Notes: a model not told the origin generated them from the sequence alone. A stretch of 58,610 bases of DNA from Caballeronia udeis (GCF_001544555.2 NZ_FCOK02000063.1:1-58610); one strand, 5' to 3'; counted from the first letter of the stretch, positions 1-9,665 are shown. Made by a program: numbers and translations.

Positions 1-3000
1 CGGGTTCGGCGGGTTCGGCGGGTTCGGCGGGTTCGGCGGGTTCGGCGGGTTCGGCGGGTTCGGCGGGTTCGGCGGGTACCGTACCGCCCAGTGTCGCTCC
101 GACATCGACAACACGAGCAACCGGCCGCTCTGTCGATTCTGGCGTGCCACAGCGTTCAGATGTATCGCGTTCGTCACTGAACCAGAGCGCACCGGGCGCT
201 GTCCGTTCGTCAGGTTCCTCCAGCGTTTCTCACGCCGCTTCGCACACTACATCGATGAACCCGGCCCGCGGCAAAGCAGTTCCTCCGGTGGTGTCGAGCG
301 AATCTTTTTTTGCTTCGACAACATCGTCGGCGGCCGTTCCGGCCAAGCCCGCCGGTCCGCCGCCAGCACCTGAACATATCAAGGAAACGTTGCGCTCCAT
401 CGAGCAAAGCACGGCGCAATGGACCACGCGCGGAGGCGGTGTCGATGCCGCGCCGGAAGCGGGAGCGGTGCCTGACGCGAGTGGTGCTAACAACAGGCAA
501 GGCGCGGCGGCGTTGAATGCTGCGGGTGCTTCGGGTGCTTCGGGTGCTTCGGGTGCTTCGGGTGCTTCGGGTGCGCTGGCCGCTTCGGCCAATTCTGCGG
601 GCTCCGTTTTACCAGCGTCCGCGCCGATTACTACGTCAGTTGCATCGCCGGCGTCAGCGCTTGCACCGTCTGCCGTCTCGGCATCTTCGGTTGGCGTTGA
701 TCCCGTGAATCACGCAACCTCAAGCACGCCGATGCCGGGTGCATCGGATCTTGCGAAAAGCGCTATCGCCTCCGATTCGCCCCTGACACCGAACACAAAC
801 ACGCCGTCACCGACAACACCAAGCCAGCCCGCCGCCTCGGCAAGCACGACGCAAAACGCGATCGCGCCCTCGCCGGTTGCGTCGACGGCCGCCCTGCCCG
901 ACCCCGCTTTGCCAACAGCGCACGACAACGGGGCCCAACAAGCGAGCGCAACCAACCCGGTCGCGGCGCACGTCGATGCCCGCTCGAACCCTGCATCGAA
1001 CCCTGCATCGAACCAGCCGATGCTGCACGTCGATAACAACCGGCCTGCAGATCAAACGCCGAATCCCACGTGGCCGGCCAGCATTGATGGAACTGCTCCC
1101 CTGACCGCTTCCGGTGTGCCGAGCAATCCGTCGAACGGTTCATTTGCGCACCAGGAACCGGCAGCGCCGGAAGCATCGACGTCGCCACAAACGGCAGCAA
1201 CGACGCCAACACCAACGCACACATCAACCCATCTCGCCGATCTGCCGCCTTGGGCTATTCGCGCGGGTCAAACGCACCCCGTGCAGACGGCGCGAGACAT
1301 CGCTGCAACGACACCGTCATCGCCGGTATCGGCAAGCGCTGAAACGCCGTCCGCAGGTCAGGTCCAAACGCCGCCATGGCAAGCCGAGGCTGGCGCCGCG
1401 CGTCCGCCGTTCAGAGTCGTCGATACATACACCGCGCCGGACGAAGCCGAAGCAGAATCCGAGGCCGAAACCAACGTCGATGCCCACTCCAGCACCGGCA
1501 CCGCGAACGGATACGCGACGCACGCCCAAACGCAAACGCCATGGCAAACCGCGCCCGAAGCACAACACGAACCCGAGCCGAGCCCGGACCACGCCTCGAA
1601 CGTCGTCCACTTCCCGCGCGCGGGTTCGACCCTTACCCCTATCCCTGCCCCTGAAACCACCCCGCCGCAACCCGATCCCCGCCCGCCGGTGCGCGGTTTC
1701 ATCGCGACCGAATTCGAGTTCCACGCGCCTGCGGCGTCGGCCGTCGATCTCCCCGGCCTCGATCTCCTCGAACCCGCGTCCGACGAAGTCGAACCCGTCT
1801 CCGAACAACATCTCGCTGAAACGGGCCAGTTGATCGAACAGCGCCTGCAGGAATTCAAGGTGCCGGTCACGGTGGTCGGTGCATCGGCGGGACCGGTCAT
1901 CACGCGCTTCGAAGTCGAGCCGGCGCTCGGCGTGCGCGGCAGCCAGATCGTCGGCCTGATGAAGGACCTGTCGCGCGGGCTCGGACTCACGTCCATCCGC
2001 GTGGTCGAAACCATTCCCGGCAAGACCTGCATGGGGCTCGAACTGCCGAACGCCAAACGGCAGATGATCCGGCTCTCCGAAATCCTGGAAGCCGATGTCT
2101 ATCGCGACTCGAAGTCGTTCCTCACGATCGCGATGGGCAAGGACATCATCGGCAATCCGGTCGTGACCGACCTCGCGCGCGCGCCGCACATGCTGGTGGC
2201 GGGCACGACGGGTTCCGGCAAATCCGTCGCCATCAACGCAATGATCCTGTCGCTGCTCTTCAAGGCGAAACCGGAAGATGTGCGCCTGATCATGATCGAC
2301 CCGAAGATGCTGGAACTGTCTGTGTACGAAGGCATCCCGCATTTGCTCGCGCCGGTGGTCACCGACATGAAGCTGGCCGCGAACGCGCTGAACTGGTGTG
2401 TCGGGGAAATGGAGAAACGCTACAAGCTGATGTCGGCGGTGGGCGTGCGTAACCTGCAGGGTTTCAACCAGAAAATTCGCAATGCCGAAGCTGCCGGCAA
2501 GAAGCTGACGAACCCGTTTTCGCTCACGCCCGACGCCCCCGAACCACTCGCCAAACTGCCGATGATCGTGGTCGTGATCGACGAGCTTGCCGACCTGATG
2601 ATGGTTGCCGGCAAGCAGATCGAGCAGTTGATCGCGCGGCTGGCGCAAAAGGCGCGCGCGGCCGGCATTCACCTGATTCTCGCGACGCAGCGGCCGTCGG
2701 TGGACGTGATCACCGGCCTGATCAAGGCGAACATTCCGACGCGAGTGGCGTTTCAGGTGTCTTCGAAGATTGATTCGCGCACGATCCTCGACCAGATGGG
2801 CGCGGAGTCCCTGCTCGGCGCCGGCGACATGTTGTTCCTGCCGCCCGGCACCGGTTATCCGCAACGCGTGCATGGCGCGTTTGTCGCGGACGAGGAAGTG
2901 CACAGTGTCGTGGAGTATCTGAAGCAATTCGGCGAACCGGAGTACGAGGAAGGGATCTTGTCAGGACCGACGCCCGAAGGCGGTACGCCGGACCTGTTCG

Positions 3001-3218
3001 GCGATACGCCGGATGCCGAAGCCGATCCGCTCTATGACGAAGCGGTATCGTTTGTGTTGCGCACGCGCCGGGCTTCGATTTCGTCGGTGCAGCGGCAATT
3101 GCGCATTGGCTATAACCGCGCGGCGCGGTTGGTCGAACAGATGGAAACAGCGGGCCTGGTTTCACCGATGGGCACAAACGGGAACCGCGAAGTGCTCGCA
3201 CCGGGACCGGCAGACTAA
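1..3218 (+). CDS. ftsK: DNA translocase FtsK, 5' end outside window
   Basis: FtsK is a septal hexameric DNA pump that clears chromosome ends and activates XerCD at dif. The frame is open from base 3 to the TAA at 3216, so the GTG at 144 is not the start; the N-terminal membrane part must lie left of the window. About 1,071 residues are visible. The first 550 are Ala/Pro/Ser/Thr-rich linker with 9-bp tandem repeats. Then come the alpha/beta motor (Walker A GTTGSGKS near 2203, Walker B VVVIDELAD near 2570) and a C-terminal winged-helix gamma domain (about 3025-3200) with the NGNREVLAP ending. Burkholderiaceae often carry two ftsK paralogues; the very long linker suggests the larger type. Family assignment is firm; the linker length is unusual. 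Confidence 0.96.
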   Translation, partial: GSAGSAGSAGSAGSAGSAGSAGSAGTVPPSVAPTSTTRATGRSVDSGVPQRSDVSRSSLNQSAPGAVRSSGSSSVSHAASHTTSMNPARGKAVPPVVSSESFFASTTSSAAVPAKPAGPPPAPEHIKETLRSIEQSTAQWTTRGGGVDAAPEAGAVPDASGANNRQGAAALNAAGASGASGASGASGASGALAASANSAGSVLPASAPITTSVASPASALAPSAVSASSVGVDPVNHATSSTPMPGASDLAKSAIASDSPLTPNTNTPSPTTPSQPAASASTTQNAIAPSPVASTAALPDPALPTAHDNGAQQASATNPVAAHVDARSNPASNPASNQPMLHVDNNRPADQTPNPTWPASIDGTAPLTASGVPSNPSNGSFAHQEPAAPEASTSPQTAATTPTPTHTSTHLADLPPWAIRAGQTHPVQTARDIAATTPSSPVSASAETPSAGQVQTPPWQAEAGAARPPFRVVDTYTAPDEAEAESEAETNVDAHSSTGTANGYATHAQTQTPWQTAPEAQHEPEPSPDHASNVVHFPRAGSTLTPIPAPETTPPQPDPRPPVRGFIATEFEFHAPAASAVDLPGLDLLEPASDEVEPVSEQHLAETGQLIEQRLQEFKVPVTVVGASAGPVITRFEVEPALGVRGSQIVGLMKDLSRGLGLTSIRVVETIPGKTCMGLELPNAKRQMIRLSEILEADVYRDSKSFLTIAMGKDIIGNPVVTDLARAPHMLVAGTTGSGKSVAINAMILSLLFKAKPEDVRLIMIDPKMLELSVYEGIPHLLAPVVTDMKLAANALNWCVGEMEKRYKLMSAVGVRNLQGFNQKIRNAEAAGKKLTNPFSLTPDAPEPLAKLPMIVVVIDELADLMMVAGKQIEQLIARLAQKARAAGIHLILATQRPSVDVITGLIKANIPTRVAFQVSSKIDSRTILDQMGAESLLGAGDMLFLPPGTGYPQRVHGAFVADEEVHSVVEYLKQFGEPEYEEGILSGPTPEGGTPDLFGDTPDAEADPLYDEAVSFVLRTRRASISSVQRQLRIGYNRAARLVEQMETAGLVSPMGTNGNREVLAPGPAD
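3..77 (+). repeat. 9-bp tandem repeat coding Gly-Ser-Ala
   Basis: Eight copies of GGTTCGGCG plus a final GGT run in the ftsK frame and continue to the left edge, so the true copy number is unknown. They code a Gly-Ser-Ala tract in the linker. Such arrays change length by slippage in whole codons without breaking the frame. Confidence 0.95.
525..572 (+). repeat. 9-bp tandem repeat coding Gly-Ala-Ser
   Basis: Five copies of GGTGCTTCG plus GGT, in frame inside the ftsK linker. A third short array (SNPASNPASN, about 984-1015) follows. Three independent in-frame arrays in one linker indicate expansion by replication slippage. Confidence 0.95.
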
Positions 3219-3280
3219 GCGATTATCAGATGACCGATGCTCAGGCGGGGTTGCAAAACCAAGCCTGGACATCGACCGCA

Positions 3281-3439
3281 CTACGTCACCACAACCGCAA
3301 GCGCCGCAACAAATACAGCGTGAAGCCCGCACAAATGACCATCACGCCCATCACGATCAAGAACGAATAGTGGTACAGGCGCGTCCTGCTGCGTACTGAC
3401 GGCGGTGGAATCAGACTCGCTGCTTAATGCAGACGTCAT
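3281..3439 (-). pseudogene. possible small one-helix membrane protein, frameshifted
   Basis: On the minus strand an ATG at 3439, with GGAAGGA about 13 bases ahead, opens a hydrophilic start (MTSALSSESDSTAV). The frame then runs into implausible sequence. The neighbouring frame from about 3365 to 3284 reads as a clean hydrophobic helix ending in basic residues (FLIVMGVMVICAGFTLYLL, then RRLRLW and stop) but has no start codon of its own. Joining the two with a single frameshift near 3360 gives a sensible short membrane protein. This is inference from sequence texture. It could be a decayed gene, a sequencing error, or chance. The rest of 3219-3566 shows nothing else. Confidence 0.3.
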
Positions 3440-3566
3440 GTTCAACGTTGAATTCCTTCCATACCGGGACGATCCCGGCCTTACCAATTAGACCAACACC
3501 GTGATACTTAAGGAAACTGTGCGGGCCGCGAACCACTGACGGCCTGCACAGTTGCGGAAACCATCT

Positions 3567-4937
3567 TCAGGATGGCGAAACGAACTTGAAATCGACCGGT
3601 GAACCGATCTCCAGGCGCTTCGGATCGGACGCGAGTTCGCCCGTGTCCGGATTGCGCCGGAAAAAGTAGACGCTGTCGCTGTCCTGATTGCCGACGATCA
3701 ACCAGCGTCCGGTCGGATCGATGGCGAATTCGCGCGGCGTCTTGCCGAGCGTCGAGTTGCGGGCGAGCAGCTTGAGGTGACCATTCGACGGATCCACGGC
3801 GTAGGTCAGGATTTCGTTCGCATCGCCGCGATTGGTGGCATACAGGAAGCGGCCATCCGGCGACAGATGGATCGCGCCGCCGCCCACCTTGCCTTTGAAG
3901 CCGGGCTTGGTCATGGGCAGGGTTTGTCTTAGCGTGAGCTTGCCGTCGTCATAGTCATACACCGACACCGACGCATTCATTTCGGTCGTGAGATAGGCAT
4001 GTTTGCCGGCCTGATCGAAGATCAGGTGGCGCGGCCCGGAACCCGGTTTCACGAGCGTATAACGCGACTCGGTAGGCCCGAATAACCCGCGGCTGCCGTC
4101 CGGGGTGTACCGGTACGAATAGATCTTGTCGGCCCCCAGGTCCTGCGTGAACAGGTAACGGCCATCGGGCGAAAACACCGTGGAATGCACGTGCGAATTG
4201 TCCTGGCGCCCTTTCACGGGGCCACCGCCGTCGTGATGCACGGTAAGCACGGACGGATCGACGCGATCGCCTTCCAGCGGAAACACGGCGAAGCTGCCGC
4301 CCGGATTCGATGCCACCGAGTAGTTCGCGGTCAGCAGATAACGGCCATCCGGCGATAGGGCGAGATACGCTGGATCGTTGCCATCGGAGGAGACACGGTT
4401 CACGAAGGTGAGTTGTCCGCTCGGCGGATCGAAGCGGAATGCGCTGATGCCGCCACGTTGCGAAGCAGGACCGTTGTCCCCCGGCAGTTCGTTGACCGCG
4501 TAGACATGCTGCCGATCGTGGCTCACCACGAGATACGACGGATTCACCGCCTGTGCGGATGAAAGGCGCGTGATCGCACCGGTGCCCGCATCGAACCGGT
4601 ACACATAAATACCCTCGCTCTTGCCGCTGCCGGTGTACGTGCCCACGAGCAAGTCGAATACGCCGTTACCGGATGCACCGGAAGCATTCGTCGACGCCCC
4701 CGCAGCCGCGCCCGCACCTTGCGCGAAGGCCTGAACAGCCGCGAGCGACAACACGGCAGCAACGCCCGCTGCAGCACCTTTTGACATCAATCGCGACCGC
4801 CGGGACGGCTTGAAATGATCTGACGCGATGGGGCGGCACGATGTTTGCGTGGGTGCAAGGCTCCGGATACGGAGCGTGGAAGTCAACCGCGCAAAACTCG
4901 TCACACGAGGGAAATGAGTGAAATCCGTCAAATGCAT
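3567..4937 (-). CDS. exported seven-bladed beta-propeller lactonase-family protein
   Basis: The body matches the lactonase/YbhE-type seven-bladed propeller family (PF10282): repeated SPDGRYL-type blade motifs, GSGPRHL and a closing GNQDSDSVYFFRR blade. Cytoplasmic relatives act as 6-phosphogluconolactonase, but this protein carries an export signal, so that substrate is doubtful. The ATG at 4937 has a strong AGGAGG 5 bases ahead and gives a long leader with SRRSRL before a hydrophobic stretch (about residues 54-72) ending AQAFAQ-like, reminiscent of a Tat signal. An internal ATG at 4787 would give an ordinary signal peptide but lacks a ribosome site. It is transcribed alone. Family sure; substrate unknown. 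Confidence 0.9.
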   Translation of the reverse strand: MHLTDFTHFPRVTSFARLTSTLRIRSLAPTQTSCRPIASDHFKPSRRSRLMSKGAAAGVAAVLSLAAVQAFAQGAGAAAGASTNASGASGNGVFDLLVGTYTGSGKSEGIYVYRFDAGTGAITRLSSAQAVNPSYLVVSHDRQHVYAVNELPGDNGPASQRGGISAFRFDPPSGQLTFVNRVSSDGNDPAYLALSPDGRYLLTANYSVASNPGGSFAVFPLEGDRVDPSVLTVHHDGGGPVKGRQDNSHVHSTVFSPDGRYLFTQDLGADKIYSYRYTPDGSRGLFGPTESRYTLVKPGSGPRHLIFDQAGKHAYLTTEMNASVSVYDYDDGKLTLRQTLPMTKPGFKGKVGGGAIHLSPDGRFLYATNRGDANEILTYAVDPSNGHLKLLARNSTLGKTPREFAIDPTGRWLIVGNQDSDSVYFFRRNPDTGELASDPKRLEIGSPVDFKFVSPS

Positions 4938-5071
4938 ACCGCCTCCTGATCATTCGTTATTACGGCTTGTTTCAGGTCATGTGAGACGTGGGCAGCGCCC
5001 GATTGTCGCCTGTCACTGCTTCGGCGCATGATGCAGACCCATTCCCATCAAAATACCAACAAGGAGTCACC

Positions 5072-5224
5072 ATGAATATCCATCTGAGCCTCGGACCGCT
5101 GGTCGCGCTGATAGCAGGCATTCTGATCCTGATTGTGCCGCGCCTGCTCAACTTCATTGTCGCGATTTACCTGATCATCATCGGACTGATCGGCGTGTTC
5201 GGACTGAGCGCGACACATTTCTGA
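5072..5224 (+). CDS. DUF3096 small membrane protein
   Basis: A 50-residue peptide, almost entirely one or two hydrophobic helices (PLVALIAGILILIVPRLL, then a Val/Ile-rich second helix). The pattern is that of the DUF3096 family, whose function is unknown. The ATG at 5072 is chosen over upstream in-frame starts because AAGGAG lies 8 bases before it. It stands alone, divergent from the lactonase gene, and probably sits in the inner membrane. Confidence 0.88.
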   Translation: MNIHLSLGPLVALIAGILILIVPRLLNFIVAIYLIIIGLIGVFGLSATHF

Positions 5225-5407
5225 CAGCCGTCGAGCGCGGCGCATCCCTCGGCCCCTCCGGCCATCCGGGATGCGTTTCGTAAGACGCGGCTATTGGAGT
5301 GAGGTTCCGAAAGACGAGCAAGCGCCGAACGCGGGGCCGCGATTCACGTTTCCCGCGTTCCAGGAATGCTCTGAAGTCTGACGAAGGCGCGGCGAGCTGC
5401 GGCGCAA

Positions 5408-5656
5408 TCAGTTATTGGCGAGCTGGTCGAGCCGCATGCGGCCCTGCAGCGACAAGCCGCCTACAGCGGTATGTCCGTCGGCCTCGCGATACCGCGTGAA
5501 ACAGGCGCGTTCGATCAGGAACGACGCAGCGGTTTCCATCCCGTTGCGGGACAAGCCGAGATTCTTGTAATTGAGATCCAGGAACGTGTTTTGATCGGCG
5601 ATACGGCTCGCAGCCGACAGGATGGCGATGCAATCGGCTCTCGACGGATTCAGCAT
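5408..5656 (-). CDS. conserved-looking hypothetical protein, 82 aa
   Basis: The reading frame starts MLNPSRADCIAILSAASRI and has a balanced mix of charged and hydrophobic residues, with segments ASFLIERACFTRYR and GGLSLQGRMRLDQL. It looks like a small helical, possibly winged-helix, cytoplasmic protein, but I do not recognise a family. An upstream TTG at 5692 is the only longer start; the ATG at 5656 is preferred. No operon partner is evident: the gene converges with the DUF3096 gene. Existence is fairly likely, function unknown. Confidence 0.6.
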   Translation of the reverse strand: MLNPSRADCIAILSAASRIADQNTFLDLNYKNLGLSRNGMETAASFLIERACFTRYREADGHTAVGGLSLQGRMRLDQLANN

Positions 5657-6039
5657 GGCTTTCACTTTCGATGTCCTCGAAACGTTAAGCAAGCAGGAAG
5701 CGCGTGACGTGCATCAACAGGTCCTGTGCCGGGAACCCGCATGGCTATCTTGGGTGAATCGAATCGTCAGGCGCGAAGTTTCATTCTATGCATTTGTCAC
5801 ACGTTTTTTCAACCTTCATTCGATTGCCGTTTTTGCAAGGCGCCCCGGGTTCGGCGTGAAGCGTTGAAACGTGGGGCTGAACGTGGAGCTGAAACGGCGG
5901 ACAGACATGCATGCAAGACGCGGAACACGAATGCGCTTCATAATCGAACGCTCGAACGCCCGAAGGACCGGAACAGCCTGGCCTCCCCCAACCACGCGGC
6001 GCCTGCACTGCGGCCGCATCGACATCATTTCCCTAGCCT
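5657..6039. other. intergenic region, no gene recognised
   Basis: Several short frames overlap here on both strands, but none has a ribosome site or plausible composition. It must hold the promoters for the divergent 5408-5656 gene and the GH15 gene. No clear -10/-35 pair stands out. Confidence 0.5.
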
Positions 6040-7905
6040 ATGCCCGCATTGATTGAGGACTACGCCCTGGTCGGCGACGGCCACACCGCCGCCCTGATTT
6101 CGAAAGAAGGTTCCATCGACTGGCTGTGCTGGCCGCGCTTCGATTCAGGCGCGTGTTTTGCCGCCCTGCTGGGCACGCCCGAAAACGGCCGCTGGCTGAT
6201 CACGCCCGACCTGCCCGACGGCGCAGCGCCCCCTGTGATCACCCGCCGGTATCGTGGCGACACGCTGATCCTGGAAACCGATTTCGAAACGCCCGACGGC
6301 CGGGTTTCGCTCATCGACTTCATGCCGGTCCGGGACAGCGCGTCCGACCTCGTGCGGATCGTGGTCGGACGACGCGGCGCCGTGAAGATGAAAATGGAAC
6401 TGGTGCTGCGCTTCGATTACGGCTCATCCATTCCCTGGGTCAGCCGCCTCCCCGACGACAGCGGCATCCGCGCAATAGCCGGTCCCGATCTGTGCGTGTT
6501 GCGCACGCCTATCGAGCTCACCGGCGAGAACATGCGCACCGTCGGCGAATTCACCGTGAGCGAAGGCGAGCGCGTGCCCTTCTCGCTCGTGTATTCGCAA
6601 TCGCACTTGCGCCTGCCTCCCGCGCTCGATCCCCATACGCAGTTCGCACGCACCGAGAACTTCTGGCTGGAATGGTCGGGACGCAGCAAGCTTGACGGCC
6701 GCTGGGGTCCGGCCATCCGCCGCTCGCTGATTACGCTCAAGGCGCTCGCCTACGAACCGACGGGCGGTATTGTCGCCGCGCCGACCACGTCGTTACCGGA
6801 GCAGCTCGGAGGTACGCGCAACTGGGATTACCGTTACTGCTGGTTGCGCGACGCCACCATCACCCTGCTCGCATTGATGCGCAGCGGTTACTACGATGAA
6901 GCGCGTGCATGGCGCGCATGGCTCGGCCGCGTGATGGCCGGGTCGCCGGATCAGGTGCAGATCATGTACGGCATTGCGGGCGAGCGGCGCTTGCCGGAAT
7001 GGGAGGTCGAATGGCTGGCGGGTTATGAAAACTCGAAGCCCGTGCGGATTGGCAACGGCGCGGTCAACCAGTTGCAACTCGATGTCTACGGCGAAGTGAT
7101 GAACGCGCTGCATCTCGCTCGCGTGGGCGGCCTGCAAGGCGATGACACCGTGTGGTCGATCCAGCGCGCCATGCTCAATCATCTCGACACCGTCTGGCAG
7201 GAAGCCGACGAAGGCATCTGGGAAACGCGCGGCGGGCGTCAGCAATTCACGTTTTCGAAGGTCATGGCCTGGGTGGCCTACGACCGCGCGATCAAATCGG
7301 CGGAACAGTTCGACCTCGAAGGCCCGCTCGACCACTGGCGCAACATGCGCACCACCATTCACGCGGACGTGTGCGAGAAAAGCTGGAATCCGTCGATGAA
7401 CTCGTTCGTCCAGACCTACGGTGGCGACGATCTCGACGCCAGCTTGCTGCTGATTCCGCTGCTCGGCTTTCTTCCGCCGGAAGATCCGCGGGTGATTGCA
7501 ACGGTCCACGCCATCGAGCGCGATCTCACGCATGACGGGCTGGTCAAGCGCTACCACACGGCGGAAGTATCGGATGGCCTGCCACCTGGGGAGGGCACGT
7601 TCCTCGCCTGCAGCTTCTGGCTGGTCGACAACCTGGCGTTGCAAGGCCGCCACGATGAAGCGTATGCCATGTTCGAGCGTCTGCTCGGTCTCGCGAACGA
7701 CGTCGGCCTGCTGGCCGAGGAATATGACACGGTCGCGAAACGTCTGGTTGGTAACTTCCCGCAGGCGTTTTCGCATGTCGCGCTGGTTCATACCGGCATG
7801 AACCTGATGCGCCACGAACAAGGCATGGCGAAGGTGACGGGCCAGCCTGCGTCGCCTCAGGACAAACCCTCGGACGCAATGTTAACAAAAGAAAGCGAAA
7901 CGTAA
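6040..7905 (+). CDS. glycoside hydrolase family 15 protein (glucoamylase/trehalase-like)
   Basis: At 621 residues it has the two-part layout of bacterial GH15 enzymes. An N-terminal beta-sandwich begins IEDYALVGDGHTAAL with GSIDWLCWPRFDS (about residues 5-220). An (alpha/alpha)6 barrel follows, with the hallmark RNWDYRYCWLRDA (about 262). The segment LPEWEVEWLAGYENSKPVRIGN-type (near 322) should hold the general acid Glu, and GLLAEEYD (near 568) the general base, by family analogy. The enzyme cleaves terminal alpha-glucosidic bonds; whether its substrate is trehalose, maltodextrin or glycogen cannot be told. No signal peptide, so cytoplasmic. The start has no good Shine-Dalgarno, but its N-terminus matches the family. 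Confidence 0.93.
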   Translation: MPALIEDYALVGDGHTAALISKEGSIDWLCWPRFDSGACFAALLGTPENGRWLITPDLPDGAAPPVITRRYRGDTLILETDFETPDGRVSLIDFMPVRDSASDLVRIVVGRRGAVKMKMELVLRFDYGSSIPWVSRLPDDSGIRAIAGPDLCVLRTPIELTGENMRTVGEFTVSEGERVPFSLVYSQSHLRLPPALDPHTQFARTENFWLEWSGRSKLDGRWGPAIRRSLITLKALAYEPTGGIVAAPTTSLPEQLGGTRNWDYRYCWLRDATITLLALMRSGYYDEARAWRAWLGRVMAGSPDQVQIMYGIAGERRLPEWEVEWLAGYENSKPVRIGNGAVNQLQLDVYGEVMNALHLARVGGLQGDDTVWSIQRAMLNHLDTVWQEADEGIWETRGGRQQFTFSKVMAWVAYDRAIKSAEQFDLEGPLDHWRNMRTTIHADVCEKSWNPSMNSFVQTYGGDDLDASLLLIPLLGFLPPEDPRVIATVHAIERDLTHDGLVKRYHTAEVSDGLPPGEGTFLACSFWLVDNLALQGRHDEAYAMFERLLGLANDVGLLAEEYDTVAKRLVGNFPQAFSHVALVHTGMNLMRHEQGMAKVTGQPASPQDKPSDAMLTKESET

Positions 7906-8393
7906 TGTTATTCGCACGATTGACGGGGATTACCGATTTTTTAGCAAAATTCACGCTGAATAGCGGTAAAGAGCACGTATGTTGCGTTGCACAAAAGCCT
8001 ATTCTTGGCTATGATCAAAGAGGCTTTCCCGACCGGTCGTTCGGCGAATTGAAATTGTGAATGGGGTCTGGTTTCACGGCTTAGCCGGCATGTGTTTCGT
8101 GTGCTGTTCCATGTTCAGCCCAGAAGGCGCAACGCCGGCTTTGCCCACCCTGCCCCCATTCCCCGTGAACGCTTGTGACCGCTCATGACCGCCCGTGAAG
8201 CAAATAAGCAACAACCAGACAGCGAAGTAGCTACGAATAACTGCCAGCACCAGCATTGCGGTGCAATCGACGAACTGCACGCCGAGCCGGGAACCAGCGA
8301 AATCCTGACCCCGGCATGACGCCACCGCCGATAGAGGCCAACCGCCGGACACGCTCACTAACGTGGGCGGAACCGGTTTTACACAGGTCAGAC
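7906..8393. other. intergenic region upstream of phaZ
   Basis: 488 bases without a credible gene; the frame running into phaZ from 8256 is arginine-rich and uncharacteristic. The left part is A/T-richer than its surroundings and holds the promoter listed at 7987. The right part (8022-8393) would be a long untranslated leader. Confidence 0.5.
7987..8015 (+). promoter_or_regulatory. sigma-70-type promoter, probably for phaZ
   Basis: TTGCAC (7987-7992), a 17-base spacer, then TATGAT (8010-8015), in locally A/T-rich DNA. The predicted start near 8022 would give a leader of about 370 bases before the phaZ ATG. Matches 4 of 6 and 5 of 6 consensus positions. Confidence 0.5.
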
Positions 8394-9665
8394 ATGCTCT
8401 ATCAATTCCACGAATTTCAGCGGGCCATGTTGAGCCCCCTTACGGCATGGGCAGAGGCGGCGTCGAAGTCGTTCACGAATCCTTCCAGTCCCCTCGCGTA
8501 TGTACCCGGTTCCACCCGGCTCGCCGCCGGCTACGAATTGATGTATCGCCTCGGCAAGGACTACGAAAAGCCCGAGTTCGAGCTGCATCAGATCGAGAAG
8601 AACGGTCATGCCATTCCTATCGTCGAGCAGATCGTGCTGGAAAAGCCCTTCTGCCGGCTGATCCGCTTCAAGCGTTTCTCGGATGACAGCGCTACCGTCA
8701 CCGAACTCAAGACCGAACCTATCGTGCTGGTCTGCGCCCCGCTGTCGGGCCACCACTCCACGCTGCTGCGCGACACGGTGAAAACGTTGCTGCACGATCA
8801 CAAGGTCTACCTGACCGACTGGCTCGACGCCCGCATGGTGCCGCTGGAAGACGGCTCGTTCCATCTCGACGACTACGTGGAGTACATCCAGGAATTCATC
8901 CGCCATATTGGCGCGAAGGATCTGCACGTGATCTCGGTGTGCCAGCCCACCGTGCCGGTGCTCGCCGCCATCTCGCTGATGGCCAGCCGCGGCGAAGACA
9001 CGCCCCGCACCATGACCATGATGGGCGGGCCTATTGATGCGCGCCGCAGCCCCACGTCGGTCAACTCGCTCGCCAGCGAACATTCATACGAATGGTTCGA
9101 GAACAACGTGATCTACACGGTGCCGGCGAACTATCCGGGTGTAGGCCGCAAGGTGTATCCGGGCTTTCTGCAGCATGCCGGTTTTGTCGCCATGAACCCG
9201 GAGCGGCACGTGACGGCTCATTGGGACTTCTATCAGAACCTGATGCGCGGCGACGACGAAGATGCGGAACAACATCGCCGTTTCTACGACGAATACAACG
9301 CCGTGCTCGACATGGACGCTGATTACTACCTCGAAACGATTCGCATTGTGTTTCAGGAGTTCCGCTTGGCCGAAGGCACGTGGGACGTCAATGGCGAACG
9401 CGTGCGTCCACAGGATATCCAGGACACGGCTCTGCTGACCATTGAAGGCGAACTCGACGACATTTCCGGCAGCGGCCAGACCCGCGCGGCGCATGACCTG
9501 TGCACCGGTATTCCGGCGAAGAACAAACGCCACTACATGGCGGAGAAAGCCGGCCACTACGGCATTTTCTCGGGACGCCGCTGGCGCACGATGGTGTATC
9601 CGCAACTGCGCGAATTCATTCTCGCGCACGACAAGGCGCCGAAGAAGGAAGCTGTCCCGGCTTGA
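8394..9665 (+). CDS. phaZ: intracellular polyhydroxyalkanoate (PHB) depolymerase
   Basis: A 423-residue cytosolic enzyme that attacks PHB granules to release 3-hydroxybutyrate units. The start MLYQFHEFQRAMLSPLTAWA and overall length match PhaZ1-type depolymerases. The nucleophile segment HVISVCQPTVPVLAA has Cys rather than the lipase Ser, as known for the Ralstonia eutropha enzyme (Cys-Asp-His triad). The likely His is in KAGHYGIFSGRRWR near the C-terminus. An in-frame start 46 codons upstream gives atypical sequence and was rejected. The gene is followed by a terminator and converges with a TetR gene. PHA metabolism fits a Burkholderia-type host. Confidence 0.94.
   Translation: MLYQFHEFQRAMLSPLTAWAEAASKSFTNPSSPLAYVPGSTRLAAGYELMYRLGKDYEKPEFELHQIEKNGHAIPIVEQIVLEKPFCRLIRFKRFSDDSATVTELKTEPIVLVCAPLSGHHSTLLRDTVKTLLHDHKVYLTDWLDARMVPLEDGSFHLDDYVEYIQEFIRHIGAKDLHVISVCQPTVPVLAAISLMASRGEDTPRTMTMMGGPIDARRSPTSVNSLASEHSYEWFENNVIYTVPANYPGVGRKVYPGFLQHAGFVAMNPERHVTAHWDFYQNLMRGDDEDAEQHRRFYDEYNAVLDMDADYYLETIRIVFQEFRLAEGTWDVNGERVRPQDIQDTALLTIEGELDDISGSGQTRAAHDLCTGIPAKNKRHYMAEKAGHYGIFSGRRWRTMVYPQLREFILAHDKAPKKEAVPA

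Noticed and set aside
3..77. CRISPR-like array at left edge
   Set aside because: Units are 9 bp, without spacers, and in frame with ftsK.
1317..2927. 536-residue frame on the minus strand
   Set aside because: Mirror of ftsK in GC-rich DNA; His/Arg-rich text with no motif.
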